Below, one piece after another: positions 1 through 6,669 of a stretch of 8,623 nt of DNA. Within the stretch, counting starts at the first letter, position 1, and each line of letters starts with the position of its first letter. Under the pieces are notes generated by a model. The model was not told the origin of the DNA and did no database searches. It saw nothing but the letters and a program-made list of their open reading frames with translations. Both the position numbers and the translations under genes were made by a program. This stretch comes from Dehalococcoidia bacterium (GTDB lineage: Bacteria; Chloroflexota; Dehalococcoidia; GIF9; AB-539-J10), in the NCBI GenBank assembly GCA_030627025.1, contig DAOUSX010000027.1, positions 1 through 8,623 of the forward strand, given 5' to 3'.

Positions 1-2403
1 CAGTATTTCACCAACCCCGACGTAGTCGATACCATCCTTAAGTTCTGCCTGAAGCATGAGGATGACAAAGTTCTAGACCCTGCCTGTGGCGCTGGCACAT
101 TCCTGGTAAGAGCTTATCAACACAAGAAACTGATGAATCAATTTCTAAAGCATGAGGATATTTTGAAAACTTTGTGGGGCAATGACATCGCCAAATTCCC
201 CGCTCACCTTTCCACTATAAACTTAGCCATTAGAGATTTAAGTGTAGATAAGAACTATCCCAACATCCTTCAAGAAGACTTCTTCAACCTCTTGAGCACC
301 GAAGGTGGCTTCGAGCTACCCAAGAAAGCAAGGAAAGCGTTGGCAAAAACGCTGGGTGTAAAGGAAAGAGAAGTTACTTATCCCCGCTGGTTTGACTGTG
401 TTGTGGGCAATCCTCCTTACACCCGCCAGGAAGAAATGCCAGAGATTGTCCCTGAAGTCAAGGAATATAAAAGGAAAATTATAAAGAATGCTCTTGAAGA
501 CAATACAGGCAAGAAAATTGCTGAAATCTCAAAGAGAGCTGGTATTCACGCTTACTTCTTCGTCCACGGAATGAAATTCCTCCAGAACGGTGGTCGCTTT
601 GGCTTCATCGTTTCCAATTCCTGGCTCGATGTGGATTATGGCAAGGGACTACAAGAATTCTTCCTTAAAAACTATAAAATTATTGCTATCATCGAGTCCA
701 AGGTGGAGAGATGGTTTGAAGAAGCTGATGTCAACACCTGCATCGTTATCCTGGAGAAATGCAGAGACAAAAAGGACCGAGACGAGAATTTAGTCCGCTT
801 TGTCTACCTCTTCAAGCCCTTGACCTACTTCATCCCACCGGCTCAGGAAATGTGGCAAGAGCAGGTAGAACGGCTGCACGAAATTGACAAGCTGAAAAAG
901 ACCATCATGGCTCATTCTGAGTTTTACCAGAATGAGGAATTGAGGATTTTCCCAAAGTCTCAGGTGGAGCTTTGGCAAGAAGGATTTGATAAGGAAACTG
1001 GGAAATATGTCGGTGCCAAGTGGGGCAAATATATAAGAGCGCCAGAGATTTTCTTCAAGATTCTGGAGAGGGGAAAAGATAAGCTTGCGCCCTTGAAGGA
1101 AATCGCCGAGGTGAAACGCGGCTTCACCACCGGTGCTAACGAATTCTTCTACTTGACCGAGGAGGAGATAAAGAGGAGGGAGATTGAGAGAGAATTCTGG
1201 ATGCACCAGGATGACAAGGGAAACTGGATACCTAACTATGTCATCAAAAGTCCAAGGGAATGTAAATCAATCAGGGTCAAGCCTGAGGACTTGAAATATC
1301 GAGTTTTGATGATTCACAAAGACAAGAAAGATTTGAAAAGGACTAACGTCCTCAAGTATATCGAGGAAGGCGAGCGAAAAGGCTATCATCTTCGCCCCAC
1401 CTGTGCCTCAAGGAAGAGGTGGTATGATTTGGGAGAAGGAATCGCCAGTTTTATAGGGTTTCCAGAGCGGTTCAGGGAAAGATTTTTTGTCTTGCTCAAT
1501 CGATTTGAATATTACTTAAATAAAAGCTTTTACGGAGTCTCGATTAAGAACAGAGCAGTAGCTAAGGAGATTTGTGCACAATTGAATAGCACTATCTCGG
1601 CCCTTTTTGCTGAGCTTTGCGGAAGGCAACCTGGAGGTGGCGGAGGACCTTTAGACCTCGATGTTTGGATGGTCGAAGGTATTCATGTTTACAGTCCTTC
1701 TAAACTCGCTCAACAGCAAATGAAAAAGCTTGAGGAAGCTTCTGAGTACACCAACAAGGGGAAAATCACCCCAGTTTTCTCTGAGCTTGGCGCCTCCTCT
1801 CCCGGAGAAGTTTCTCTGGACAAGGTCAAGCCTGACCGCCGGGAGCTAGATAAAATCATTATGGGCGAGGTTTTAGGGTTAACCGATGAAGAGCAGCTTG
1901 ATGTCTATCGGGCAGTAGTGGATTTGGTGAAATCCAGAATTGAGAAAGCCAAGAGTTTTGGCAAGAGGCGGAAAACTAAAGAAGGAATAGACATTGACCT
2001 TTTAGTGAAGACGGTAATGGATAAGCTCGGCGATGAGACCTTAGGGAAGTTCTACCGAGAGAAGATATTGACCCATAAGCCTTTATACACTAAGAGATTG
2101 CCCAAAGTTATAGGCGAAGTTAAATTAGAGCAAGAGCTTTTTGGCTGGCGACTTTCTTCAAGCAGAGAACATATAGACTGTGCTTCAGAAACAGAAGCCC
2201 GTTACCTCAAGGTTTGGCTGGAAGCTGGACTGGAGAACGTTAAAATTCCCAAGGACGAAGATTATCTCAAGGGAATCGTCCCCGAATTAGAAAGCTTAAA
2301 ACAAAAAACAGACGAAATCTTTGAGGATTACCTTGGCTCCATCCTTGATTCCAGACTTCGCCAGCGTCTCCTCCACCAACTCTGGCAAGAGGTTACAAAA
2401 TAG
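1..2403 (+). CDS. N6-adenine DNA methyltransferase, Eco57I/type IIG-like (5' partial)
   Basis: The reading frame is open from the first base, so the gene starts upstream; 800 codons are visible. It should transfer a methyl group from S-adenosylmethionine to adenine N6 in DNA. The visible part begins with a QYFTNP motif (motif X type, visible residues 1-6), then the SAM-binding motif I DPACGAGTF (26-34) and the catalytic motif IV NPPY (137-140). A stretch reading SNSWLDVDYG follows, typical of Eco57I-class methylases. The C-terminal half looks like a target-recognition region: VKRGFTTGANEFFYL near 371-385 and a PGGGGGPLD loop at 544-552. No nuclease motif is seen in this part; one could lie in the missing N-terminus. 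It is separated from the next gene by 97 bp that hold a strong promoter, so it is probably not in the Argonaute operon. It could be a type IIG enzyme, or the methylase of a larger system upstream. The methylase call is firm; the subtype is not. Confidence 0.9.
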   Translation, partial: QYFTNPDVVDTILKFCLKHEDDKVLDPACGAGTFLVRAYQHKKLMNQFLKHEDILKTLWGNDIAKFPAHLSTINLAIRDLSVDKNYPNILQEDFFNLLSTEGGFELPKKARKALAKTLGVKEREVTYPRWFDCVVGNPPYTRQEEMPEIVPEVKEYKRKIIKNALEDNTGKKIAEISKRAGIHAYFFVHGMKFLQNGGRFGFIVSNSWLDVDYGKGLQEFFLKNYKIIAIIESKVERWFEEADVNTCIVILEKCRDKKDRDENLVRFVYLFKPLTYFIPPAQEMWQEQVERLHEIDKLKKTIMAHSEFYQNEELRIFPKSQVELWQEGFDKETGKYVGAKWGKYIRAPEIFFKILERGKDKLAPLKEIAEVKRGFTTGANEFFYLTEEEIKRREIEREFWMHQDDKGNWIPNYVIKSPRECKSIRVKPEDLKYRVLMIHKDKKDLKRTNVLKYIEEGERKGYHLRPTCASRKRWYDLGEGIASFIGFPERFRERFFVLLNRFEYYLNKSFYGVSIKNRAVAKEICAQLNSTISALFAELCGRQPGGGGGPLDLDVWMVEGIHVYSPSKLAQQQMKKLEEASEYTNKGKITPVFSELGASSPGEVSLDKVKPDRRELDKIIMGEVLGLTDEEQLDVYRAVVDLVKSRIEKAKSFGKRRKTKEGIDIDLLVKTVMDKLGDETLGKFYREKILTHKPLYTKRLPKVIGEVKLEQELFGWRLSSSREHIDCASETEARYLKVWLEAGLENVKIPKDEDYLKGIVPELESLKQKTDEIFEDYLGSILDSRLRQRLLHQLWQEVTK

Positions 2404-2449
2404 GAAGAGAGCTATCATAGTCTTACTATACACTGCAGTCTCAATGTAA

Positions 2450-2477
2450 AAGTTGATGTTGACATCAATATCAACTT
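2450..2477. promoter_or_regulatory. Palindromic operator, probable XRE binding site
   Basis: This 28-bp sequence matches its own reverse complement at 24 of 28 positions. The outer arms, AAGTTGAT (2450-2457) and ATCAACTT (2470-2477), are perfect. Each side can also be read as two tandem hexamers: GTTGAT and GTTGAC on the left, ATCAAT and ATCAAC on the right. That gives four half-sites, as expected for one or two repressor dimers. It covers the -35 box and much of the spacer of the promoter in front of the XRE gene. Binding of the XRE protein here with repression is inferred. Confidence 0.72.
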
Positions 2478-2487
2478 CATATATAAT
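2459..2487 (+). promoter_or_regulatory. Consensus sigma-70 promoter of the Argonaute operon
   Basis: The -35 box TTGACA (2459-2464) and the -10 box TATAAT (2482-2487) both match consensus exactly and are 17 bp apart, the optimal spacing. Initiation would be expected around 2493-2496, only about 5-8 nt before the ATG at 2501. The mRNA would therefore be nearly leaderless, and the upstream in-frame start codons of the XRE frame (TTG 2453, ATG 2456, ATG 2486) fall outside the transcript. The palindrome at 2450-2477 overlaps the -35 box, so this looks like a strong promoter held off by a repressor. Confidence 0.85.
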
Positions 2488-2500
2488 GTTAAGAAGTAGC

Positions 2501-2845
2501 ATGAAGTTAGGAGAAAGAATCAGGGAACTTCGGAAACAAAAGCATTTGACTCAGCGGCAATTAGCAGAGTTGATCGGCGTTGATTTCACCTATTTGAGCA
2601 AGATAGAGAACGGAAGACTGGGGTATACACCATCAACTAAGACAATCCATGATTTGGCCAATGCTCTTGAAGCAGATGAATTAGAGCTTCTAGAACTAGC
2701 GGGCAAAATCCCGCCGAGTATGGAGAGGATCTTTAGAGATAAAGAAGCATCGCAGTTTTTCAGACGAGCAACGCAAACTATACATAATCCGCAAGTCTGG
2801 AAGGAATTATTACAATACTTGGAGAAGAGAACTGAAAATGAATGA
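2501..2845 (+). CDS. XRE-family helix-turn-helix transcriptional regulator
   Basis: A 114-residue cytoplasmic DNA-binding protein. Residues 3-66 form a Cro/C1-type (HTH_3) domain: LGERIRELRKQKHLTQRQLA, a turn at IGV, then the recognition helix DFTYLSKIENG (28-38). The tail (67-114: AGKIPPSMERIF, then a helical stretch) is of the kind seen in XRE regulators often encoded next to ImmA/IrrE-type metallopeptidases; that is from memory of the family, not a search. ATG 2501 is chosen because it begins directly at the HTH domain and follows the predicted transcription start; the frame is open further upstream. The leader has only a weak AGAAG as ribosome site. As first gene of the operon behind a palindromic operator it is most likely an autorepressor; acting as an antitoxin is less likely. 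Confidence 0.88.
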   Translation: MKLGERIRELRKQKHLTQRQLAELIGVDFTYLSKIENGRLGYTPSTKTIHDLANALEADELELLELAGKIPPSMERIFRDKEASQFFRRATQTIHNPQVWKELLQYLEKRTENE

Positions 2846-2877
2846 GGATGGGTTTTTCTTTTGTGGAGAACTAGTAG

Positions 2878-3798
2878 ATGAAATGGTCGATATCGGCTCA
2901 TAATACCTTTCGCCGTTGTCAGCGACAATACTTCTTTTCTGAAGTGATGGCTTCACCTCAGGCTAAAGATACCAAGCGGCGCGAAGCCTATATGTTAAAA
3001 CAGTTAAAGCACCTTTCTGCCTGGCAAGGAAGTCTGGTTCACCAGGCAATAGATCAGCTAGTCGTCCCCGCTTGGAGGAGTGGTAGCTCGGTAGGTGTGG
3101 AGAAGATAGTCGAATACGCTTTGGCAATAGCGCGTCGCCAACTTGCGTTCTCAGGGAACCACGATTATCAGCTCTTGATGCAACAATCCAAAGTATCACT
3201 CGGCTCGGACTTCCTCGCTCTATTTGAGCACGAATATGGAATCGAAATCCCGCCCAGCGATGTAAAAGTGATGTATGAAATGGTTTCGCAGTGTCTTCAT
3301 AATCTATTGGGCAGCAAGGGCTTTGCCAGTAGCCTTTGCCATCATTTTGACTACGAGTCAGAGCTTCCCTTGAATTTCAAGGTGGATGCTTTCACAGTTG
3401 CAGTGAAGCTTGATCTACTGTGTTTTCGCCAGGATGGAAAGCCAACCATCGTGGATTGGAAAATAAGCCAGAGTGACACAACCGCCTACACTCGGCAGGC
3501 ACTTACCTATGCCTTGGCCGTCTTCCGCACTCCGAGGTGGTCTAATTTGCGACCAGAAGACATTCGATTATATGAGGTGAATTTGCTCACGGATTCGGTT
3601 ACGCAGCATACTGTAACCCAGGGCAAACTATACCAAATAGAAGATTTCATATTCAAAAGTGCAACTGAGATTCAAGCTGTAGTGGGTGACCAAGGCTATT
3701 CCTTGGGTCGATTTGAGGATTATGATTCTGCTAATAGCCCATTAACGTGCCAGCATTGCAACTTTCGGAAACTATGCTTGGAGTTGAACCGTGACTAA
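2878..3798 (+). CDS. Cas4/RecB-like PD-(D/E)XK nuclease with predicted Fe-S cluster
   Basis: A 306-residue protein of the PD-(D/E)XK superfamily, the fold of Cas4 and AddB/RecB nuclease domains, which cut or resect DNA. Expected active-site residues are in order: H55 (GSLVHQAID), D179 (VKLDLL), D193 and K195 (IVDWKIS), and the Q-motif Q207-x3-Y211 (QALTYALAV). Four cysteines fit a 4Fe-4S arrangement as in AddB and Cas4: C14 (FRRCQRQYFF) near the N-terminus, and C291-x2-C294-x5-C300 near the C-terminus. There is no helicase motif or signal peptide. The ATG follows GGAG at 2865-2868 with a 9-nt gap. The stop overlaps the Argonaute start by 8 nt, so the two are probably co-translated and work together. 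Plausible roles are making or trimming guide or target DNA for Argonaute, or degrading its targets. No cas1 or cas2 is seen in the window, so a CRISPR adaptation role is not supported here. Confidence 0.87.
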   Translation: MKWSISAHNTFRRCQRQYFFSEVMASPQAKDTKRREAYMLKQLKHLSAWQGSLVHQAIDQLVVPAWRSGSSVGVEKIVEYALAIARRQLAFSGNHDYQLLMQQSKVSLGSDFLALFEHEYGIEIPPSDVKVMYEMVSQCLHNLLGSKGFASSLCHHFDYESELPLNFKVDAFTVAVKLDLLCFRQDGKPTIVDWKISQSDTTAYTRQALTYALAVFRTPRWSNLRPEDIRLYEVNLLTDSVTQHTVTQGKLYQIEDFIFKSATEIQAVVGDQGYSLGRFEDYDSANSPLTCQHCNFRKLCLELNRD

Positions 3799-6196
3799 GC
3801 AGTTTTTAAGTATGTTTGAAATCACGAATCGCACGGAGCTTGACTGCTCCTATCGGCTGCTAGAGATTACAGGGTTGCCGAGAAAGGAAGATGATAAGTA
3901 TGTCGACTATTACAAAAACATTAACATACTGCTGAGAGGTGTGGCATATGAACTGCGAAAGCCAGTTGCTTTGGTTTCCAAAGATGGCAAGCATTATCTA
4001 GCAATTCCAGCTGACTCACCGCGGCTAGGGCTTAAACGACCACTCATTTTACATGTGGCACAGCTTGTTCCGGTCAAGGGCGTAAATCATATTAAGCTTG
4101 ATTCTTTAGATACTGAGGACATGCCCATTGCACTACAATTCTTAGGCTATGCATTCCGCACTCCTCTAATGAGGGATAAGATGTTATGGAATATTGGGCA
4201 CTCCTATTTTTGGAAAATGCCAATCGATTATAAAGATGAAACATGGAAAGTCGATATCTTCGAGGGGTTTAAATTTAATATCCTGAGCCTCGAAAGTGGC
4301 AGACTGTTTCTCGCTATCGATATCACCTATAAGTATGTCGATACTCGTTGGCTAACAGAACTCACAAATGATATAGGGGAGATATCTGAATATGTCAACC
4401 GCCACTTCGTATATCACTTCGGCCACGATTGGTATCAGATTCAATTAATCAAGGCAACAGGTAAAACTGTACAAGATCAAGAATTTAGGCATCGCCGGAC
4501 TGGCGAAACCTTTAACCTCTTCGATTACATTATGCGGGAACATGGCCAAGACCATCTACCTTATATTGAGTCGCTTGACCCACAGAGCCCAGCCATCCTA
4601 TTCCGGGATCTGGGTAGCAAAATAGAGAGTTACGGTGCCGCAGCTTTATGCAAGTTGATCTATCCTACTGAGGATCCTAAGGTTAAACCTATCCACTCCC
4701 AGTCTATACAACCGCCGAATAAGCGATTTGCTGAGGTATCTAGGATTGTTCAACGGCATTTTGCAAATGCGGAACTGAATGACAAGCCCATCTGCCTAAA
4801 AGCTGAGCCCTTCCAGGCTGAGCACCGATTCTTCCCAGTGCCTGATCAGCTTTTTGGAAATAACACTTTACTCCATGTCAAACGGGATGGGGCTGACGGA
4901 GGTATTGACCTCAGAGAACTGGGGCAAATCCGAATGCGCTATTTGTTGGATCGCAAGATCGGTCCTCTAACAATTTCGCCCTTTGATGCTCAATATATCA
5001 TCAGGCCTCTTTCACTTCCACGCCCCATAGTAGAAGACTTTACGGAACGATTCAAGCAGAGCATGTGCCAATTTTACCCTCACCATCCATACCAACCAAA
5101 GTTAGTGCTATATGATGACCAAGGTTGCCAAACATTACGGAGCCAGGTCAAAGCTATCCAAACTGGCTTTCAGAAGGCAGGTGTTAGCAAAGGCTACGCT
5201 CTACTAGTTTTACCTCCCAATGCTGACAAAGACTTGCACAATTACATAAAAAGAGCACTCTGGCCTGATATCCAGCTTCAGTGTGCACTTGCATCGAACA
5301 TCGTGAACTTCTATCGACAGCAGGGCGTTGGAGAGCAGTTCACCTATGAGGTAAAAGATGGCTTAGAAGGGAAACTGAGATCCTACATAAAATATACAGC
5401 TCTCGGCTTGCTACAGGTCAATCACAAGTGGCTGTGGAGCCTTCAAAATGCCTTACATTATGATGCATACGTGGGCATAGACGTATTAAAAGGCACTGCT
5501 GGCTTCACATTCATCTACGAAAATAGTAAATATTGCTTCTTTCATGATTTCCCGTCTCGCCAAAAGGAAAAATTGCCTGCCAACCAAATTAAGGAGGTCC
5601 TGTATACACGGCTAAAGGATGACCTTCCCAAGCTGTTTTGCCCACCCCTGATTTGTCCACACTCCATTGTAATTCACCGAGATGGCAAAATTTATGAAAG
5701 TGAACTCAGAGGGATAAGAGCAGCCGTTCGACAGCTTAAACGAGAAGGCATTCTCAATTCTGAAACTATGGTAGGTGTTGTTCAAATCCCAAAGCAAAGT
5801 GCGTATCCAATCCGTATTAGCATAGGGGATTCTCTAGCTAGACTTGATAATCCCAGGATTGGGAGGTGGTTTCCAATAGATATGAAGCAGGGGATTGTTT
5901 GTACCACAGGAAAACCCTTTATACGCCAAGGGACAGCCAGACCACTGCATGCCATCATAGCAGAAGGAGAACTGAATATAAAATATGTATTAGAAGATAT
6001 CTTCGCTCTTTCCCAACTCATATGGTCAGCCCCAGATAGCTGTGGGCGACTGCCACTCACAATAAGGCTAGCTCATGAATTTCTTGAGCCTATGGCCGCA
6101 GAGGCAGACATTGAGAGAGCCCTTTATGGCGAAGGAGAAATATCTGAGAAAGGAGAGGAGGAGATTGAAGAAGTAACGCAAGTCGACGTTGGTTAG
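3791..6196 (+). CDS. ago: Long prokaryotic Argonaute, predicted catalytically active
   Basis: An 801-residue protein with the length and order of a full Argonaute: N-terminal region, PAZ-like segment (about 190-290, low certainty), MID (about 435-550) and PIWI (about 555-770). Such proteins use short nucleic acid guides to bind and cut complementary targets. In MID, H483-x3-K487 (HNYIK), Q497 and K546 match the positions that hold the guide 5' phosphate, giving an HK-type pocket. In PIWI, D564 (VGIDV), D631 (IHRDG) and H762 (RLAHEF) match a DEDH tetrad; the glutamate finger should be E593 or E602. The spacing D564 to D631 (67) is normal. The tail after about 770 is strongly acidic, which is unusual. 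The start is GTG 3791, overlapping the nuclease gene by 8 nt; ATG 3812 is an in-frame alternative. An active slicer is inferred; whether guide and target are DNA or RNA cannot be read from sequence. Confidence 0.93.
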   Translation: MTKQFLSMFEITNRTELDCSYRLLEITGLPRKEDDKYVDYYKNINILLRGVAYELRKPVALVSKDGKHYLAIPADSPRLGLKRPLILHVAQLVPVKGVNHIKLDSLDTEDMPIALQFLGYAFRTPLMRDKMLWNIGHSYFWKMPIDYKDETWKVDIFEGFKFNILSLESGRLFLAIDITYKYVDTRWLTELTNDIGEISEYVNRHFVYHFGHDWYQIQLIKATGKTVQDQEFRHRRTGETFNLFDYIMREHGQDHLPYIESLDPQSPAILFRDLGSKIESYGAAALCKLIYPTEDPKVKPIHSQSIQPPNKRFAEVSRIVQRHFANAELNDKPICLKAEPFQAEHRFFPVPDQLFGNNTLLHVKRDGADGGIDLRELGQIRMRYLLDRKIGPLTISPFDAQYIIRPLSLPRPIVEDFTERFKQSMCQFYPHHPYQPKLVLYDDQGCQTLRSQVKAIQTGFQKAGVSKGYALLVLPPNADKDLHNYIKRALWPDIQLQCALASNIVNFYRQQGVGEQFTYEVKDGLEGKLRSYIKYTALGLLQVNHKWLWSLQNALHYDAYVGIDVLKGTAGFTFIYENSKYCFFHDFPSRQKEKLPANQIKEVLYTRLKDDLPKLFCPPLICPHSIVIHRDGKIYESELRGIRAAVRQLKREGILNSETMVGVVQIPKQSAYPIRISIGDSLARLDNPRIGRWFPIDMKQGIVCTTGKPFIRQGTARPLHAIIAEGELNIKYVLEDIFALSQLIWSAPDSCGRLPLTIRLAHEFLEPMAAEADIERALYGEGEISEKGEEEIEEVTQVDVG

Positions 6197-6223
6197 CTGA
6201 GCAAATAGCCCAAATTTTACGGA

Positions 6224-6230
6224 AAGGAGG
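6224..6230 (+). promoter_or_regulatory. Strong ribosome binding site for the 143-residue protein
   Basis: AAGGAGG lies 7 nt before ATG 6238, in the 41-nt gap after the Argonaute stop. It is the strongest ribosome site inside the operon. It suggests the 143-residue protein is made independently and perhaps in larger amounts than Argonaute. No separate promoter is evident in the gap. Confidence 0.8.
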
Positions 6231-6237
6231 CATAAAG

Positions 6238-6669
6238 ATGAGCGACCTAAGTATTTTGTCACATGTGTATAAGACTAATTCTGATCTCCTGAAGAAGATT
6301 AATGATGCGGTGGTTGTGCTGAAAAGAGCACGATATAAGTTGCCGGGAGCAGAATCGCTCAGCCCAAGGCAAGTGCTTGAGAGTCAAAAGCTGCTTTCAC
6401 AGTTCCTAGATGAGCTACTTCGAGATCTTTCGCCATCCTTAAGCAAAGAAGCAGAGGACTTTATGATTCCCAGTTCGCTCATAGAACGAATAAACGAAGC
6501 AAGGAAGGGTGAGCTTGAATACTATCTCTCAGATTTGAAGCTGGCTAGTGATCACCTAGTCCATGATTTGGTATGCTTAACCCCAAAAGATTTAGCTTTG
6601 CTAGATGAGTTAGCTACCATCACTGATGCCGAGACATCTAGCATATTCCGCAAACTTTGGAGGAAGTAG
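6238..6669 (+). CDS. Helical protein of unknown function, partner of metallopeptidase
   Basis: I do not recognise this 143-residue protein. It is rich in Leu, Glu, Lys, Asp and Ser and looks almost wholly alpha-helical, with amphipathic stretches near 10-35, 44-66, 80-108 and 115-142. It has a single cysteine (C113), no signal peptide, no membrane segment, and no nuclease or protease motif. A perfect ribosome site precedes the ATG and coding extends without interruption, so the gene is real. Its 3' end carries the GGAGG that serves the next gene, and its TAG stop shares a base with that gene's GTG start, so the pair is translationally coupled. Inference: it may be an adaptor, inhibitor or substrate of the metallopeptidase, or a link between it and Argonaute. 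Confidence is for the gene, not a function. Confidence 0.75.
   Translation: MSDLSILSHVYKTNSDLLKKINDAVVVLKRARYKLPGAESLSPRQVLESQKLLSQFLDELLRDLSPSLSKEAEDFMIPSSLIERINEARKGELEYYLSDLKLASDHLVHDLVCLTPKDLALLDELATITDAETSSIFRKLWRK
6659..6663 (+). promoter_or_regulatory. Ribosome binding site that decides the peptidase start
   Basis: GGAGG lies 5 nt before GTG 6669. It favours that GTG, which overlaps the upstream TAG by one base (TAGTG), over the in-frame TTG at 6657, which has no ribosome site at a suitable distance and would lie partly within this one. Confidence 0.75.

Noticed and set aside
590..793. Open frame of 67 codons on the + strand, out of frame within the methylase gene
   Set aside because: It overlaps conserved methylase motifs completely and has no start signal of its own.
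790..1206. Long open frame on the - strand within the methylase gene
   Set aside because: It lies opposite strongly motif-bearing methylase coding sequence, has no ribosome site and resembles no family I know. The same holds for other antisense frames at 2296-2502, 2590-2928, 2963-3199, 5612-6262, 7200-7430 and 7877-8080.
2404..2449. Terminator for the methylase gene
   Set aside because: Only a 5-bp stem (ATAGT/ACTAT near 2416-2430) and no T-run could be seen; not enough to call.
2453..2500. Upstream in-frame extension of the XRE protein from TTG 2453
   Set aside because: The extra 16 codons fall on the operator and promoter and before the predicted transcription start; the HTH domain begins right after ATG 2501.
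2878..3798. CRISPR-Cas adaptation module including a cas4 gene
   Set aside because: The protein is Cas4-like, but there is no cas1, cas2, other cas gene or repeat-spacer array in the window.
6657..6668. TTG 6657 as the peptidase start
   Set aside because: It has no properly spaced ribosome site, while GTG 6669 has GGAGG 5 nt upstream and the common TAGTG overlap.
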